64,000 nucleotides of DNA from Catalinimonas alkaloidigena (GCF_029504655.1 NZ_JAQFIL010000001.1:6825001-6889000), one strand, 5' to 3'. Counted from the stretch's first letter, positions 49,206-58,042 are shown. Notes: generated by a model not told the origin, from the sequence alone. Program-made: numbers and translations.

Positions 49206-49543
49206 TTTTGTAATCCGGGTTTGAGATCCAGCAGTGATTTCATAGTTGTCAGATAATCCGCAAATTCTTTGAGCTTTTCCCGGGCTGTCTCATTTCCCTG
49301 CTCAGTCAGCGAATAGTAGATACGTACCCGCTTTCCAACGTTTTCTTTTTCAGTGGTCAGTTCACCACTGGCTTTGAGCTTGTGCAATACCGGATAGATG
49401 GCTGCTAAAGTCAGCATCACTTTCCCTTCGGTAGCTTCTTTGATGGATTGCGTAATCTGGTATCCGTACATGCGCTTGTTGTCGGATAATAATTTTAAAA
49501 TGAGGGGCGTAACAGTACCTTTGATCAGTTCTTGTGAATACAT
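49190..49543 (-). CDS. PadR family transcriptional regulator
   Basis: 117 residues. Winged helix with the PadR signature (LLSDNKRMYGYQITQSIKEATEGKVMLTLAAIYPVLHKLKASGELTTE...KRVRIYYSLTEQGNE). It has a short C-terminal dimerisation helix, as in the PadR_2 subgroup. It is first in a two-gene operon with the HAAS/CPBP-like protein, which may act as its membrane sensor. A/T palindromes upstream are likely its operator. Confidence 0.92.
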   Translation of the reverse strand: MYSQELIKGTVTPLILKLLSDNKRMYGYQITQSIKEATEGKVMLTLAAIYPVLHKLKASGELTTEKENVGKRVRIYYSLTEQGNETAREKLKEFADYLTTMKSLLDLKPGLQKCLTI

Positions 49544-49550
49544 AAGACAA

Positions 49551-49590
49551 TTATATATAAAACTATAATATATTGCAATCTTATATATAA
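49551..49590. promoter_or_regulatory. Putative PadR operator region
   Basis: TTATATATAA occurs at 49551-49560 and again at 49581-49590, exactly three helical turns apart, directly upstream of the padR ATG. Both copies are near-palindromic. Likely autoregulation. Confidence 0.5.
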
Positions 49591-49672
49591 TATTTTTTTC
49601 ATATCCTCATCATTTCGCTTATTCTCCTGCTTTAATATCATTGTTCATAGTGCCTACTACAATCTAAATCAT

Positions 49673-49902
49673 ATGACCTATCGTATCACTTTACTTCTTT
49701 GCCTGATTGTATCCATATCTATTCAGGCGCAGACTATTTCAGAAAATCACATCGCTGAATTAGCATTTTCATCAGAGCGACCCAGCCAGTTAGATTTCTT
49801 TCAGCAATCCTGAGTAGAGGAAGGTAAAATTCATTATGTCGTTTCTATGATTGTGTAGCGGGGAGAAATGTCCATTATCAGGCGTATGGCTGGAGAAAGT
49901 AA
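49673..49902 (+). pseudogene. Serine hydrolase (beta-lactamase-like, class C family) N-terminal relic
   Basis: ATG 49673 begins a signal peptide (MTYRITLLLCLIVSISIQAQ) and 46 residues ending FFQQS then TGA. The same frame continues VEEGKIHYVVSMIV then TAG, and RGE. After a +1 shift it reads VHYQAYGWRK. Together these match the N-terminus of secreted serine hydrolases (FLQQxVxEGxIPGVVxxVxRxGxxVYxxAYGWR). Two stops and a frameshift, with nothing of the SxxK region remaining, mark it as dead. Confidence 0.6.
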
Positions 49903-49926
49903 TAATTGTCTTATCAAAAAGGCTGT

Positions 49927-50922
49927 TTATGTATTTTCAAAGCCCCGCAGCAATGTAGCCAGTTGATTTCTGTTTCTTACCTCCGTTTTCTGATAAATGC
50001 GGTGGGTGTGGTCTTTAATGGTTTGCACGGTGACAAACAGGCAATCAGCGATTTCACGATTGGTTTTGCCTTTGTAGATCTCAAGAATAACCTCTTCCTC
50101 GCGGGCGGTGATCCCGTATTTTTCCACAAAATCCTCAAAAGAAATCGCTTTTTGACGCTCTCTTTTTGGTCCGGGAAAATCTCCTACATAAACAAAGTAT
50201 ACTCCCAGACCTGTGTTTACCAGAAAGAAAAGAAAAATATAGCCCAGCTCCCATACAGCCTGATTTAATAAATTGAAAATTAATGGCAGTTGGACAATGG
50301 CCGATAAAAGAAGAATAAGGATCAGCAGAATTTTAAGTCTGGTTTTAAAATAATGGATCGGGAAAAATACTAACTGAAGCATTGAAAATAACACTACTGC
50401 TATTATCAAGAGGGCAAACAATTGCTCCGTATGCTGCAACACATCAAAGTGCTGGTCTAAGAGAAAAGGCAAAACGATCAGCAGCACTGCCAGCATACTA
50501 CCCATTATGATCAGGGGTATGGATTTCTTTTTCAGCAGCCGCAGTCCCCATACGATCAGCATAATCAAACCAATCAGCAGAAAAGGGGTGCTGATGAGCG
50601 TTAAAAAATTAGAGATTTTAGAGATAAAGGCCTTGTCTTCCATGGGAAACAGCAGGCGGATAAATACATCACTCCACATGACATAGTAAGCAAAAGCATA
50701 CATCATGATCAGGTAATACTGCAGGAAGCGAACTGTCGGAAGGTTTTCTTTTTCCTTCTGCCGAAAGAATACCAGCACTCCTCCTACGGTAAGGCCAAGG
50801 CAGAAGAAAAAACAGATCCAGATCAGCAGTCGCTGAAGTTCCATGCGATTGAATGTATTGGTTAGCCTAAAAATAGCTTTTCTCAGCCTTTTAGCCCTAC
50901 TACTAAAGTATTGATTTACCAA
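49927..50922 (-). CDS. LuxR-type regulator with multi-span membrane sensor domain
   Basis: Up to 331 residues (ATG at 50844, MELQRLLIW, is an equally good start). About seven membrane helices fill the N-terminal 230 residues. A linker and a C-terminal LuxR/GerE HTH follow (YGITAREEEVILEIYKGKTNREIADCLFVTVQTIKDHTHRIYQKTEVRNRNQLATLL). It is likely a membrane-bound one-component transcription factor. Divergent from the gene at 51003, which may be a target. Confidence 0.85.
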   Translation of the reverse strand: MVNQYFSSRAKRLRKAIFRLTNTFNRMELQRLLIWICFFFCLGLTVGGVLVFFRQKEKENLPTVRFLQYYLIMMYAFAYYVMWSDVFIRLLFPMEDKAFISKISNFLTLISTPFLLIGLIMLIVWGLRLLKKKSIPLIIMGSMLAVLLIVLPFLLDQHFDVLQHTEQLFALLIIAVVLFSMLQLVFFPIHYFKTRLKILLILILLLSAIVQLPLIFNLLNQAVWELGYIFLFFLVNTGLGVYFVYVGDFPGPKRERQKAISFEDFVEKYGITAREEEVILEIYKGKTNREIADCLFVTVQTIKDHTHRIYQKTEVRNRNQLATLLRGFENT

Positions 50923-51002
50923 TTCACTACTAAAGTAGCTATGCTGCTATGCAGGTTTTTCTTTCATTTGGGTATGTTCTTTTCAACAATAACCCATACA
51001 AG

Positions 51003-51719
51003 ATGAACGATATAGATCAAACAATTCCGAATCCCAGCTGGAAGGGAAGCCTCTCTTACGGCTGGGCAACTATGAAAAAATATTTTCTTCCTTTCTTCCT
51101 GATCGTTATAGTGCTGGCCATAGTGGATGCGCCAATGGAAATGGTAAGGAATAATATCTCTGATCATCCCGATGAGTGGAATCCTGATATGTTTTGGCCG
51201 ATAGGCTTTGAAATTCTGGGCCTGGCTTACTGGCTTTTATTTGTTCCGGTCATTGGCTTTGGGGCAGACCTACTGTTCGTTCAGGCAGTACGTAATCAAC
51301 GTATAGATGTCAGAAACATCATCATTGGCTTTAATAATTTTGTAACCATTGTACTCGTAAACCTGCTGGCCACAGCCCTGGTGGGCATGGCACTGATAGC
51401 CTTTATCATACCGGGTATTATCGTAGCATGTCGCCTGGTATTTGTTTCTTACCTGGTGATGGATAAAGATCTGGATCCTATTGCAGCAGTAGAAACCAGT
51501 TGGAAGATGACCCGAACATACGGATGGAAAATATTCGCGTTAGGCTTCACCTCCATCTTTATCTTTTTTGGCGGACTTCTGCTTTTCTTTGTAGGGGTAA
51601 TACCCGCAATCATGTGGATCAAAGCTTCTTTCGCTTCTATGTATGAGGCGGTATTGCAGGAGACCGACGATAGCCTTTTCCTTATCCAGGAGACGAATCA
51701 GCCCGAACAAAATGGCTAA
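51003..51719 (+). CDS. Integral membrane protein, glycerophosphodiesterase-membrane-domain-like
   Basis: 238 residues from ATG 51003 (MNDIDQTIPNPSWKGSLSYGW); the longer version is unlikely. About five or six membrane spans. PIAAVETSWKMTRTYGWKIFALGF resembles the repeated motif of DUF975/GPDP membrane-domain proteins (AL..S...T.G..W). Function unknown; no catalytic domain attached. Confidence 0.65.
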   Translation: MNDIDQTIPNPSWKGSLSYGWATMKKYFLPFFLIVIVLAIVDAPMEMVRNNISDHPDEWNPDMFWPIGFEILGLAYWLLFVPVIGFGADLLFVQAVRNQRIDVRNIIIGFNNFVTIVLVNLLATALVGMALIAFIIPGIIVACRLVFVSYLVMDKDLDPIAAVETSWKMTRTYGWKIFALGFTSIFIFFGGLLLFFVGVIPAIMWIKASFASMYEAVLQETDDSLFLIQETNQPEQNG

Positions 51720-51733
51720 AGTGAGCTCAAAGT

Positions 51734-52456
51734 TTATAACAGTGCTTTGAGCTTCCAGGCATTCCTTACTGCATTGCCTCCGCCATCATTATTAAAGTAG
51801 ACAAATACTTCTTTGCCCTGGTACTGCCACTCCCTGATGCGGTCAGCCCACCAGCTCAAATCCTGATCTGAGTAGGAGCCTCCGTACAGATGATGATGGT
51901 CCGGGCCATGCAAACGTACATACACAAAGGGTGCGGTAGTCTTGAGGATGCAGGGCAGATAAGCCCCACTCATGATGCAGTAAGCTACCTGATGCTGTTC
52001 CAGCAATTGAAACACTTCTTCTCTGTGCCAGCTGGGATGGCGTAATTCCACGGCAGTACGCATCCACCAGGGTAGCTTGTCCAGAAAAAAGGCCAGTCGG
52101 TCGTAATCATATGCCATCAGCGGAGAAAGTTGAACTAAAAAAATTCCTCGCTTTTCCAAAAGTCCATGCCAGCCTGCCTGTATGGTTTGCAGCCATTTTT
52201 CCGGTCCGTATAACTTTTTAGCGTGAGTAAGCCCCCGGGGAGCTTTTACAGTCATCAGAAAGCCTTCCGGTAACCTTTTCCTCCAGCTTTTGAAGGTGTT
52301 TACTTTAGGCCAGCGATAGTAGCTACTGTTGAGTTCCACCGACTGGAAGTGCTGTAAATAGTAGGATAAACGCTCATAAGGAGGTGTATCGGGGGGATAT
52401 AACACATTTTCCCAATGATTGTAACTCCAGCCCGAAGTGCCTATATGAATACTCAT
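51734..52456 (-). CDS. DUF72 family protein
   Basis: 240 residues with the family start IHIGTSGWSYNHWENVLYPPD, then YLQHFQSVELNSSYYRWPKVNTFKSWRKRLPEGFLMTVKAPRGLTHAKKL and YVRLHGPDHHHLYGGSYSDQDLSWWADRI. It ends VFVYFNNDGGGNAVRNAWKL. The fold is a TIM barrel; activity is not known. Cytoplasmic. Confidence 0.93.
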   Translation of the reverse strand: MSIHIGTSGWSYNHWENVLYPPDTPPYERLSYYLQHFQSVELNSSYYRWPKVNTFKSWRKRLPEGFLMTVKAPRGLTHAKKLYGPEKWLQTIQAGWHGLLEKRGIFLVQLSPLMAYDYDRLAFFLDKLPWWMRTAVELRHPSWHREEVFQLLEQHQVAYCIMSGAYLPCILKTTAPFVYVRLHGPDHHHLYGGSYSDQDLSWWADRIREWQYQGKEVFVYFNNDGGGNAVRNAWKLKALL

Positions 52457-52563
52457 AGTTTATGCTTGTTACCCTGATTATTTCTCTATCTTGGGTAAGC
52501 AAAAACATACGATGCATGTTTGAATAAACCGAAAAAATGAGTTTGCTGACTTTAAGGAAGTTA

Positions 52564-53205
52564 TTATTCTGACGACAATGAAATCAGGTTATTCTCCCCT
52601 TTCTGTGCCAGCTTATCTCCTACTTTCTCCTGATAAAATTCTTCTATCAGCACCCGGTCCTGCTGATCATAGCAATCCAAATCACCTGCCCTGATATAAG
52701 CTATAAGCTTGTTCGCCTCTGATCTCGGCATCACATCCAGACTACCTGCCTGATGAGACTTTTCCCGCGCTATCCAGTACCTGTAGTCCGTAAACTCTCC
52801 CTGCTGGTCGATGTACTGTCGGCTTCTGTGGTCATACTGGTAGTTTCTTGATTCCGGAACCCTCAGTACAACGAAGTCTCTGACCGGTATCACTTCAAAA
52901 AGCGCTTTGCCTTGTAGATTAGGTCTGTCCAGTTTTACAAACTCTCGATGGATCAGCATGCCATTATCAAAAAAACGCAGCCCTACAATACGACTGATGT
53001 GGTAGGTTTTGACCTGGTGTGTGTCATTTCCTTTAAAGAAGACTACATCCAGACTGGGGTAGTAGCTGGTTAACCCTTCTACTGCTTCTTTATTCTCAAG
53101 GACAATACTGCCTTTGCTCCAGTACAATTGATGTAGCTTCGGGACCTGCCCTATTACAATAAAGGCCCAGCCCGTCATAATGACCGTTAGTAGAATTCTT
53201 TTCAT
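52564..53205 (-). CDS. Hypothetical exported protein
   Basis: 213 residues with a signal peptide (ILLTVIMTGWAFIVIGQV) and a compact mixed alpha/beta body of charged residues. No family recognised. The sequence around WSKGSIVLENKEAVEGLTSYYPSLDVVFFKGND looks like a small beta domain. A charged C-terminus includes GDLDCYDQQDRVLIEEFYQEKVGDKL. Monocistronic. Confidence 0.7.
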   Translation of the reverse strand: MKRILLTVIMTGWAFIVIGQVPKLHQLYWSKGSIVLENKEAVEGLTSYYPSLDVVFFKGNDTHQVKTYHISRIVGLRFFDNGMLIHREFVKLDRPNLQGKALFEVIPVRDFVVLRVPESRNYQYDHRSRQYIDQQGEFTDYRYWIAREKSHQAGSLDVMPRSEANKLIAYIRAGDLDCYDQQDRVLIEEFYQEKVGDKLAQKGENNLISLSSE

Positions 53206-53536
53206 CTCTTTTTGTGGATTTACTGAAATACAATTCTTATAACGAAATGATGTTTTGATTAGTTATGTAGTAATAAAATATTGTTTTGTTTAAATAATTA
53301 TTAACAATATAAACAATTCCTTATATAAGCATTTACTTCAATAAATTTTCAAAAAGCCAGGAATTATAGCTAAAAGTTGACAATTAATGGAGTGAATAAG
53401 AAGTACCACCAATTCAAATATTCTTTAATTGTTACAACAATTCCTTTCTTTGGCCATATTTTATATGCACTAAACCACTGGAAAAGCTTTTATTTCATGT
53501 AAGCATTTACACAGAAAAGGGTGTTTTCAAGCGAGC
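53206..53536. other. A/T-rich intergenic region
   Basis: About 330 bp without a gene. It holds small inverted repeats (AATTGTT-AC-AACAATT near 53426 and TGTAA-GCAT-TTACA near 53499), neither convincing as a terminator. Confidence 0.4.
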
Positions 53537-54313
53537 CTAGTCAAGCCGAGCTCGTTGCTTTCTTTTCCTGAACACTCGTTCAAACACGAAAACCAGAGGG
53601 CCAAGCAGAAAATAGACCATACCTGCCAGTATCGCCAGCCAGGGGATTGATGAAAACGTAGCGCCAAAAGCGATAACAATTGATATCAATGCTACGCTAC
53701 ATTGTATAAAACACAGCATCATAAGTAAGCAGGTCTTTTCTTCCTCTTCCGGACTTAAAGCCAATGCTTCCCTGTTCTTATATGCATGGCGGTAAAAAAA
53801 TGCAAAGCTCAGCATCAGCGCCAGGTAACCGCCACTATAAATCATCATAATGAAGGGAAGCTTTTCCCAGCTACTCACTTCTGTCACCAGATATATGAAC
53901 GCCTGTTGATCATAGTCAAAACCAAAAGTCATCAGAAACAGATACTTCAGGTACCCTAACATAAAGCTGATGATAAACTTGAGGGGATAGACAAAGAATA
54001 AAACCACCACCAAAAGCCAGGTATTGATGATTGTAGTCGTTTTGTCCCGCAAACCATAGCGGAGAAAGTAAAGGTAATGACTATACCAGATGACAATAAG
54101 TATGATGGTACTCAGGGCGAAAGAAAGAAAATCTTTGGCGAATAAGACTAGTTCGTCCCCAGTTTTGGGCGTCTCCAGAGAAACCAACAATAAAGTAATG
54201 GCTAGCGCGAAAACACCATCGCTCAACTGCTCCAGGCGGGAAGATTCGGTCCCTCTTTGAGAAAATATATAATCAGCTGTTTTGCTTTGTTTGTTTCTCA
54301 GCCAGGCTCTCAT
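53537..54313 (-). CDS. TMEM175-family potassium channel-like protein
   Basis: 258 residues with the diagnostic first helix SRLEQLSDGVFALAITLLLVSLETP (compare FSDGVFAIAxTLL of TMEM175 channels), followed by five more membrane segments. Bacterial family members form K+-permeable channels. Last gene of a minus-strand run that starts at 55724; the gap to the preceding gene is 31 bp. Confidence 0.85.
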   Translation of the reverse strand: MRAWLRNKQSKTADYIFSQRGTESSRLEQLSDGVFALAITLLLVSLETPKTGDELVLFAKDFLSFALSTIILIVIWYSHYLYFLRYGLRDKTTTIINTWLLVVVLFFVYPLKFIISFMLGYLKYLFLMTFGFDYDQQAFIYLVTEVSSWEKLPFIMMIYSGGYLALMLSFAFFYRHAYKNREALALSPEEEEKTCLLMMLCFIQCSVALISIVIAFGATFSSIPWLAILAGMVYFLLGPLVFVFERVFRKRKQRARLD

Positions 54314-54344
54314 GGTAATTTTATTTTTTGCGGCGCTCTACAAT

Positions 54345-54845
54345 TTAGTGATGTCCCAGCTTTTTTTCAGGCATATACCGCTTATTCCATCTTTTTAGTA
54401 AGCGGACAAAACAAATAGCTGCTACCAGCATTACGCCAAAAGTAGACAAGCTTAACATACCATAAAAAGGTGTCTCAGGAATACGGGTAAGGGTTTCAGA
54501 AACAAATGCAGCGAACAAACCGATCACTGACCAGTACATAAAAGAATAATGCAGCCCCAGCCACTTGCCTTTAGGCTTTTTGGTGATTACTGGTATCATG
54601 CCCGCCAATAAAGTTAAAAAGCCTGCAACTGCTGCTATATGAAAAATACCAAATCCTCCGAACAGCCGATAAATGAAAAATGAGGTAAGGAAAACGATTA
54701 GCATATGGATAGTATAAAAGTACCCAATCTGCTTATGCAGCTTAGTGCCTTTCTTTATCCACATGAGCTGGGTGCCGCTGGCCAGAGCCAAAATGGAAGC
54801 CATCAAATGTACGAAGCCTATCCAATCGTGAAATAAAGTATGCAT
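54345..54845 (-). CDS. DUF2306 family membrane protein
   Basis: 166 residues, four or five membrane helices, with HDWIGFVHLMASILALASGTQLMWIKKGTKLHKQIGYFYTIHM matching DUF2306 (a predicted membrane redox or cytochrome-like group). It lies 3 bp after the wHTH gene, so it is co-transcribed. Confidence 0.8.
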   Translation of the reverse strand: MHTLFHDWIGFVHLMASILALASGTQLMWIKKGTKLHKQIGYFYTIHMLIVFLTSFFIYRLFGGFGIFHIAAVAGFLTLLAGMIPVITKKPKGKWLGLHYSFMYWSVIGLFAAFVSETLTRIPETPFYGMLSLSTFGVMLVAAICFVRLLKRWNKRYMPEKKLGHH

Positions 54846-54848
54846 AGC

Positions 54849-55154
54849 CTAGCTATTTTTGTTTGATTGATCTATGTAGGTCTGGAGGGCATTCACATAC
54901 TCTTCAAATGCCCTTACGCCTTCTTTTGTGATGCTGCAACGGGTAAGTGGGTAGTTATCTTTGAATGATTTTTTTACCGCTATGTATCCTGCTTCTTTTA
55001 GCTTGTTGATCTGTACGCTGAGATTACCTGCAGTAGCACCTGTTTTTTCTTTGATATAGGTAAACTCTGCATCTTCCACACCCACCAGCAGCGAGATTAC
55101 TGCCAACCTGAGTTGTGAGTGCAGCAGAGGGTTTAACTTTTTAAAATCAGTCAT
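54849..55154 (-). CDS. Winged-helix transcriptional regulator (HTH_27-type)
   Basis: 101 residues. A compact ArsR/MarR-like winged helix: LRLAVISLLVGVEDAEFTYIKEKTGATAGNLSVQINKLKEAGYIAVKKSFKDNYPLTRCSITKEGVRAFEEYV. It lies 6 bp after the preceding membrane protein gene and likely represses this operon through the palindrome at 55749. Confidence 0.88.
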   Translation of the reverse strand: MTDFKKLNPLLHSQLRLAVISLLVGVEDAEFTYIKEKTGATAGNLSVQINKLKEAGYIAVKKSFKDNYPLTRCSITKEGVRAFEEYVNALQTYIDQSNKNS

Positions 55155-55160
55155 GCTCCT

Positions 55161-55724
55161 CTACTTTTTGATAAGATAACCGGGAATCAGGTAGGCTACT
55201 AAAGTGGTCAAAGCCAACAGCAATAACTGAACAGGAAAGCTGACAAAAAAAGCAGCGAGTGCTATGCACCAGCTAATTATTCCGCCGATCTTCAGTGGTT
55301 TGAACTTGAAAATTACTCCTGACAAATAAGTCCCGATGCCGTACAGTAAGATTATATAAGGGTATGCAGCCTGCCATCCAGTTACGAATCCTGCGCTGAG
55401 TAAACTGATCACAATCCCTGCCGAGATGGCAATCCACAAATTAATGATAAAAGTATCAACGTAAGTACGTACTCTATACTTTTTATGAGCTTTTCTGGAT
55501 CTATATACTGTGCCCGCTGCCCCCACAATCATGAGTAACCATACGCTATAAGGATGCTCATATGAGGTATATAACAATGCAAAATGTGCCAGACTGGCAA
55601 TCAGAACCAGCCATCCCCATAGTAAAAAATAAAAACTATCGTTGCGGATTTCCTGCTTTGCATTGGCAATCATTTCCTGAATTATATTCCATGATTCTGC
55701 TTCGGTGAACGTTTGTTTTGCCAT
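55161..55724 (-). CDS. Hypothetical membrane protein
   Basis: 187 residues. A soluble start (FTEAESWNIIQEMIANAKQEIRNDSF) is followed by five membrane spans. First gene of a probable four-gene operon (this, wHTH, DUF2306, TMEM175). Such proteins regularly accompany this wHTH type in Bacteroidota and may sense the same signal, but the function is unknown. Confidence 0.75.
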   Translation of the reverse strand: MAKQTFTEAESWNIIQEMIANAKQEIRNDSFYFLLWGWLVLIASLAHFALLYTSYEHPYSVWLLMIVGAAGTVYRSRKAHKKYRVRTYVDTFIINLWIAISAGIVISLLSAGFVTGWQAAYPYIILLYGIGTYLSGVIFKFKPLKIGGIISWCIALAAFFVSFPVQLLLLALTTLVAYLIPGYLIKK

Positions 55725-55748
55725 GAGTATACTTTTTTAGTACTGTTA

Positions 55749-55772
55749 TAAACTAGTTTACGATATAAACTA
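55749..55772. promoter_or_regulatory. Putative operator of wHTH operon
   Basis: TAAACTAGTTTA (55749-55760) is a perfect 12-bp palindrome. The half TATAAACTA recurs at 55764-55772, 17 bp from its first copy, just upstream of the operon start at 55724. Confidence 0.5.
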
Positions 55773-55931
55773 AATTATGTTGTGAAATTAATCTTATCGT
55801 AATGGTCGATAGTGTTACACTTCTAAGCGCTATAGTTGAAAAAAAACCATGACATCAAGAATTATCGCACTTCAACACTATTCTTTTTCTGCCGTACAAT
55901 AAAACTGTGCCTTATAACGACATTAAATCAA

Positions 55932-56507
55932 ATGGACGCGATATCAATTACATCATTAGCCGATAGACGGAATCTTGAAATAGAACGTACTGTGCACAAA
56001 GAGCGAGGACGTTTGCTCAACTTTATCCGTCAGCGGGTACCTGACCGTGACGACGCAGAAGATATCCTACAGGATGTTTTCTTTCAGTTCACCCAGGCAT
56101 ACCGCACGATAGAATCCATAGAAAGGGTAACCGGCTGGTTATTTCGGGTGACCCGTAATAAGATTGCCGATCTCTATCGTAAAAAGAAACCTGAAACTTT
56201 CAGTCAGCTTCGTCCCCGTGATGCGGAAGACGATGAAGCCCTGGGACTGGAAGAATTGCTTCCGGATATGAACATAGACCCGGAAGATACGATGATGCGT
56301 AATATCATCTGGGAAGCGCTGGAGGTTGCACTGGCAGAAATGCCCGAAACACAGAGAGAAGTATTTGTGATGCATGAATTTGAAGACATCAGCTTTCGTG
56401 AAATGTCAAAAATGACCGGTGACTCCATCAATACACTTCTATCACGCAAGCGTTATGCGGTGCAGTTTTTAAGAAAAAAGTTGAAAGACATTTATAACGA
56501 TCTCTAG
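55932..56507 (+). CDS. ECF-type RNA polymerase sigma factor
   Basis: 191 residues from ATG 55932 (MDAISITSL); the longer frame's first 32 residues look non-coding. Region 2 is RLLNFIRQRVPDRDDAEDILQDVFFQFTQAYRTIESIERVTGWLFRVTRNKIADLYRKKKPE. Region 4 is LAEMPETQREVFVMHEFEDISFREMSKMTGDSINTLLSRKRYAVQFLRKKL. No anti-sigma gene follows; a small membrane protein gene 2 bp downstream may regulate or report on it. Confidence 0.92.
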   Translation: MDAISITSLADRRNLEIERTVHKERGRLLNFIRQRVPDRDDAEDILQDVFFQFTQAYRTIESIERVTGWLFRVTRNKIADLYRKKKPETFSQLRPRDAEDDEALGLEELLPDMNIDPEDTMMRNIIWEALEVALAEMPETQREVFVMHEFEDISFREMSKMTGDSINTLLSRKRYAVQFLRKKLKDIYNDL

Positions 56508-56509
56508 CC

Positions 56510-56854
56510 ATGAAGTTCAAATGGATCTTAAAGTTTGTATTCTTTGCGATAGCCATAGCCTTGGTCTTCAGCTTAGCAGTAATGCTGCTTTGGAACTGGC
56601 TGGTGCCCGAAATTTTTGATGGCCCGCAAATTAATTTTATACAGGCCGTAGGCTTATTGGCTTTGGCTAAAATTTTGGTAGGCTTTGGCCGGGGGGGCTG
56701 GGGTGGCGGTCATCGTTATCGCCGTCAGGCCTGGAAAAAGAAATTTAACCGTAAATGGGAGCAGATGACACCTGAAGAAAAAGAGAAATTTAAAAACAGC
56801 TTCTGGGGCCGTTGTCATCAGCATAAAGACAAAGAAAAAATGGAACCGGCATAA
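56510..56854 (+). CDS. Small membrane protein paired with sigma factor
   Basis: 114 residues. Two membrane spans (FVFFAIAIALVFSLAVMLLWNWL and INFIQAVGLLALAKILVGF), then a Gly/Arg/Lys-rich cytoplasmic tail ending RGGWGGGHRYRRQAWKKKFNRKWEQMTPEEKEKFKN. It starts 2 bp after the sigma gene, so it is co-translated. Role unknown; possibly an anti-sigma or a membrane-stress component. Confidence 0.78.
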   Translation: MKFKWILKFVFFAIAIALVFSLAVMLLWNWLVPEIFDGPQINFIQAVGLLALAKILVGFGRGGWGGGHRYRRQAWKKKFNRKWEQMTPEEKEKFKNSFWGRCHQHKDKEKMEPA

Positions 56855-56865
56855 GTGGATGGAAC

Positions 56866-56884
56866 AAGGCGCCTTGAGCGCCTT
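56866..56884 (+). terminator. Hairpin terminator of sigma operon
   Basis: AAGGCGC-CTTGA-GCGCCTT, perfect 7-bp stem 12 bp after the stop. The T-run that follows is weak. Confidence 0.6.
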
Positions 56885-56956
56885 ATCTGTTTGTGCTTCT
56901 CATTTTTCCTGTATTCCTCAATCAGCATTTTATCGCTTTACTTGCTGCAAAGCTTA

Positions 56957-57607
56957 TTATACTGTACGGGGCTTTAGTTTGTATTTACGCTGAAAATAAG
57001 CAATCACAAAACTTCCCACGACGGTGGGCAGTAGCCACGCGATATAAACGGGATCAGTTTCAATATTAGTTACCAGAAAAGCCGTGAATGTAGCAATATA
57101 GGCTCCGGATATACGTCCGATATGATACAGCAGCCATTTGTTAGCATTCATACTTATGCTGCCTGAGTAGATTTGAATATCTCTGAAGATAAATACAAAT
57201 AAAGTAAGTGAAAAGACCAATACTACCGGCATAAACCCTTGCAAACCTCCACCCGGCATAGTAAATAATTTTAGCAACATATAGGCTGCCATCACTGCAG
57301 AAAAAACGATCAGTATCCAATCCAGTTTCTTAGACTGATTCCGCTGCTTCTTAGCCAGACCACGATAACCACTTACGGTCATATAAAGCGTAAATACCCC
57401 TACCATGAAAAGGAAAGGGTTGAAACGTATCAAGGCCAGTACGAAGGATGAGAAAGCCACTACCAACATGGCCATCACATATATTTTTCCTGAAACCCGA
57501 TGTACTTTTCCTCCTTTAGGAGAACTGAAGGCGAAAACACCTACTACTAATGCCGTAAAACCAGCGGCGATATGGAGCAGCAGGCAGATAGTGCGAAATA
57601 TTTCCAT
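56957..57607 (-). CDS. DUF2306-like membrane protein
   Basis: 216 residues, about six spans. LHIAAGFTALVVGVFAFSSPKGGKVHRVSGKIYVMAMLVVAFSSF is the heme-protein-like conserved start also seen in the gene at 54345. Function unknown. Probably co-transcribed with the membrane protein at 57626, 18 bp upstream. Confidence 0.72.
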   Translation of the reverse strand: MEIFRTICLLLHIAAGFTALVVGVFAFSSPKGGKVHRVSGKIYVMAMLVVAFSSFVLALIRFNPFLFMVGVFTLYMTVSGYRGLAKKQRNQSKKLDWILIVFSAVMAAYMLLKLFTMPGGGLQGFMPVVLVFSLTLFVFIFRDIQIYSGSISMNANKWLLYHIGRISGAYIATFTAFLVTNIETDPVYIAWLLPTVVGSFVIAYFQRKYKLKPRTV

Positions 57608-57625
57608 GATATTATTGTTAAAATG

Positions 57626-58042
57626 TTACCCGTTGTTTCTTATCAGCCCGATTCCCAGGCTCAGTAACGAGATTAAGAGAACAATGGCACCCACATACAG
57701 AAGCCAGATCAATGGGGTAGGTTTGGTGACTTGTTTTCCTGCCGCAGCTCCAAAAAAGCCTCCTGAAATCAAAATGGCAGAAAGAGGAAAGCCTATGCGT
57801 ACCCACCATTCCAAGGCTTTGGGGAGTGCTGCATAATCCACCAGAATTTGTGCTATCAGTGACAAGATCACGATTACTCCGGCATGAGCATGCCCGGCGC
57901 GAAACATAGATTTTTGGAATGTATTCAGGCCCATTTCCGTATGTTTCCCCGCCAAAAGCTGTAAAAGAAAGTAACCTCCGTATTGAATGGTCGGGACGGT
58001 TAACAAAATGATACCGCACATTAATTTGGTGATGTATGTCAT
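57626..58042 (-). CDS. Small membrane protein
   Basis: 138 residues, four spans (LMCGIILLTVPTIQYGGYFLLQLL, AGHAHAGVIVILSLIAQILV, GFPLSAILISGGFFGAAAG, IWLLYVGAIVLLISLLSLGIGLI). The AGHAHAGV motif contains two His that could bind a metal or heme. No named family certain. First of two genes on the minus strand. Confidence 0.7.
   Translation of the reverse strand: MTYITKLMCGIILLTVPTIQYGGYFLLQLLAGKHTEMGLNTFQKSMFRAGHAHAGVIVILSLIAQILVDYAALPKALEWWVRIGFPLSAILISGGFFGAAAGKQVTKPTPLIWLLYVGAIVLLISLLSLGIGLIRNNG

Noticed and set aside
53426..53441. AATTGTT-AC-AACAATT as a terminator
   Set aside because: No T-run and not placed after a gene end on either strand.
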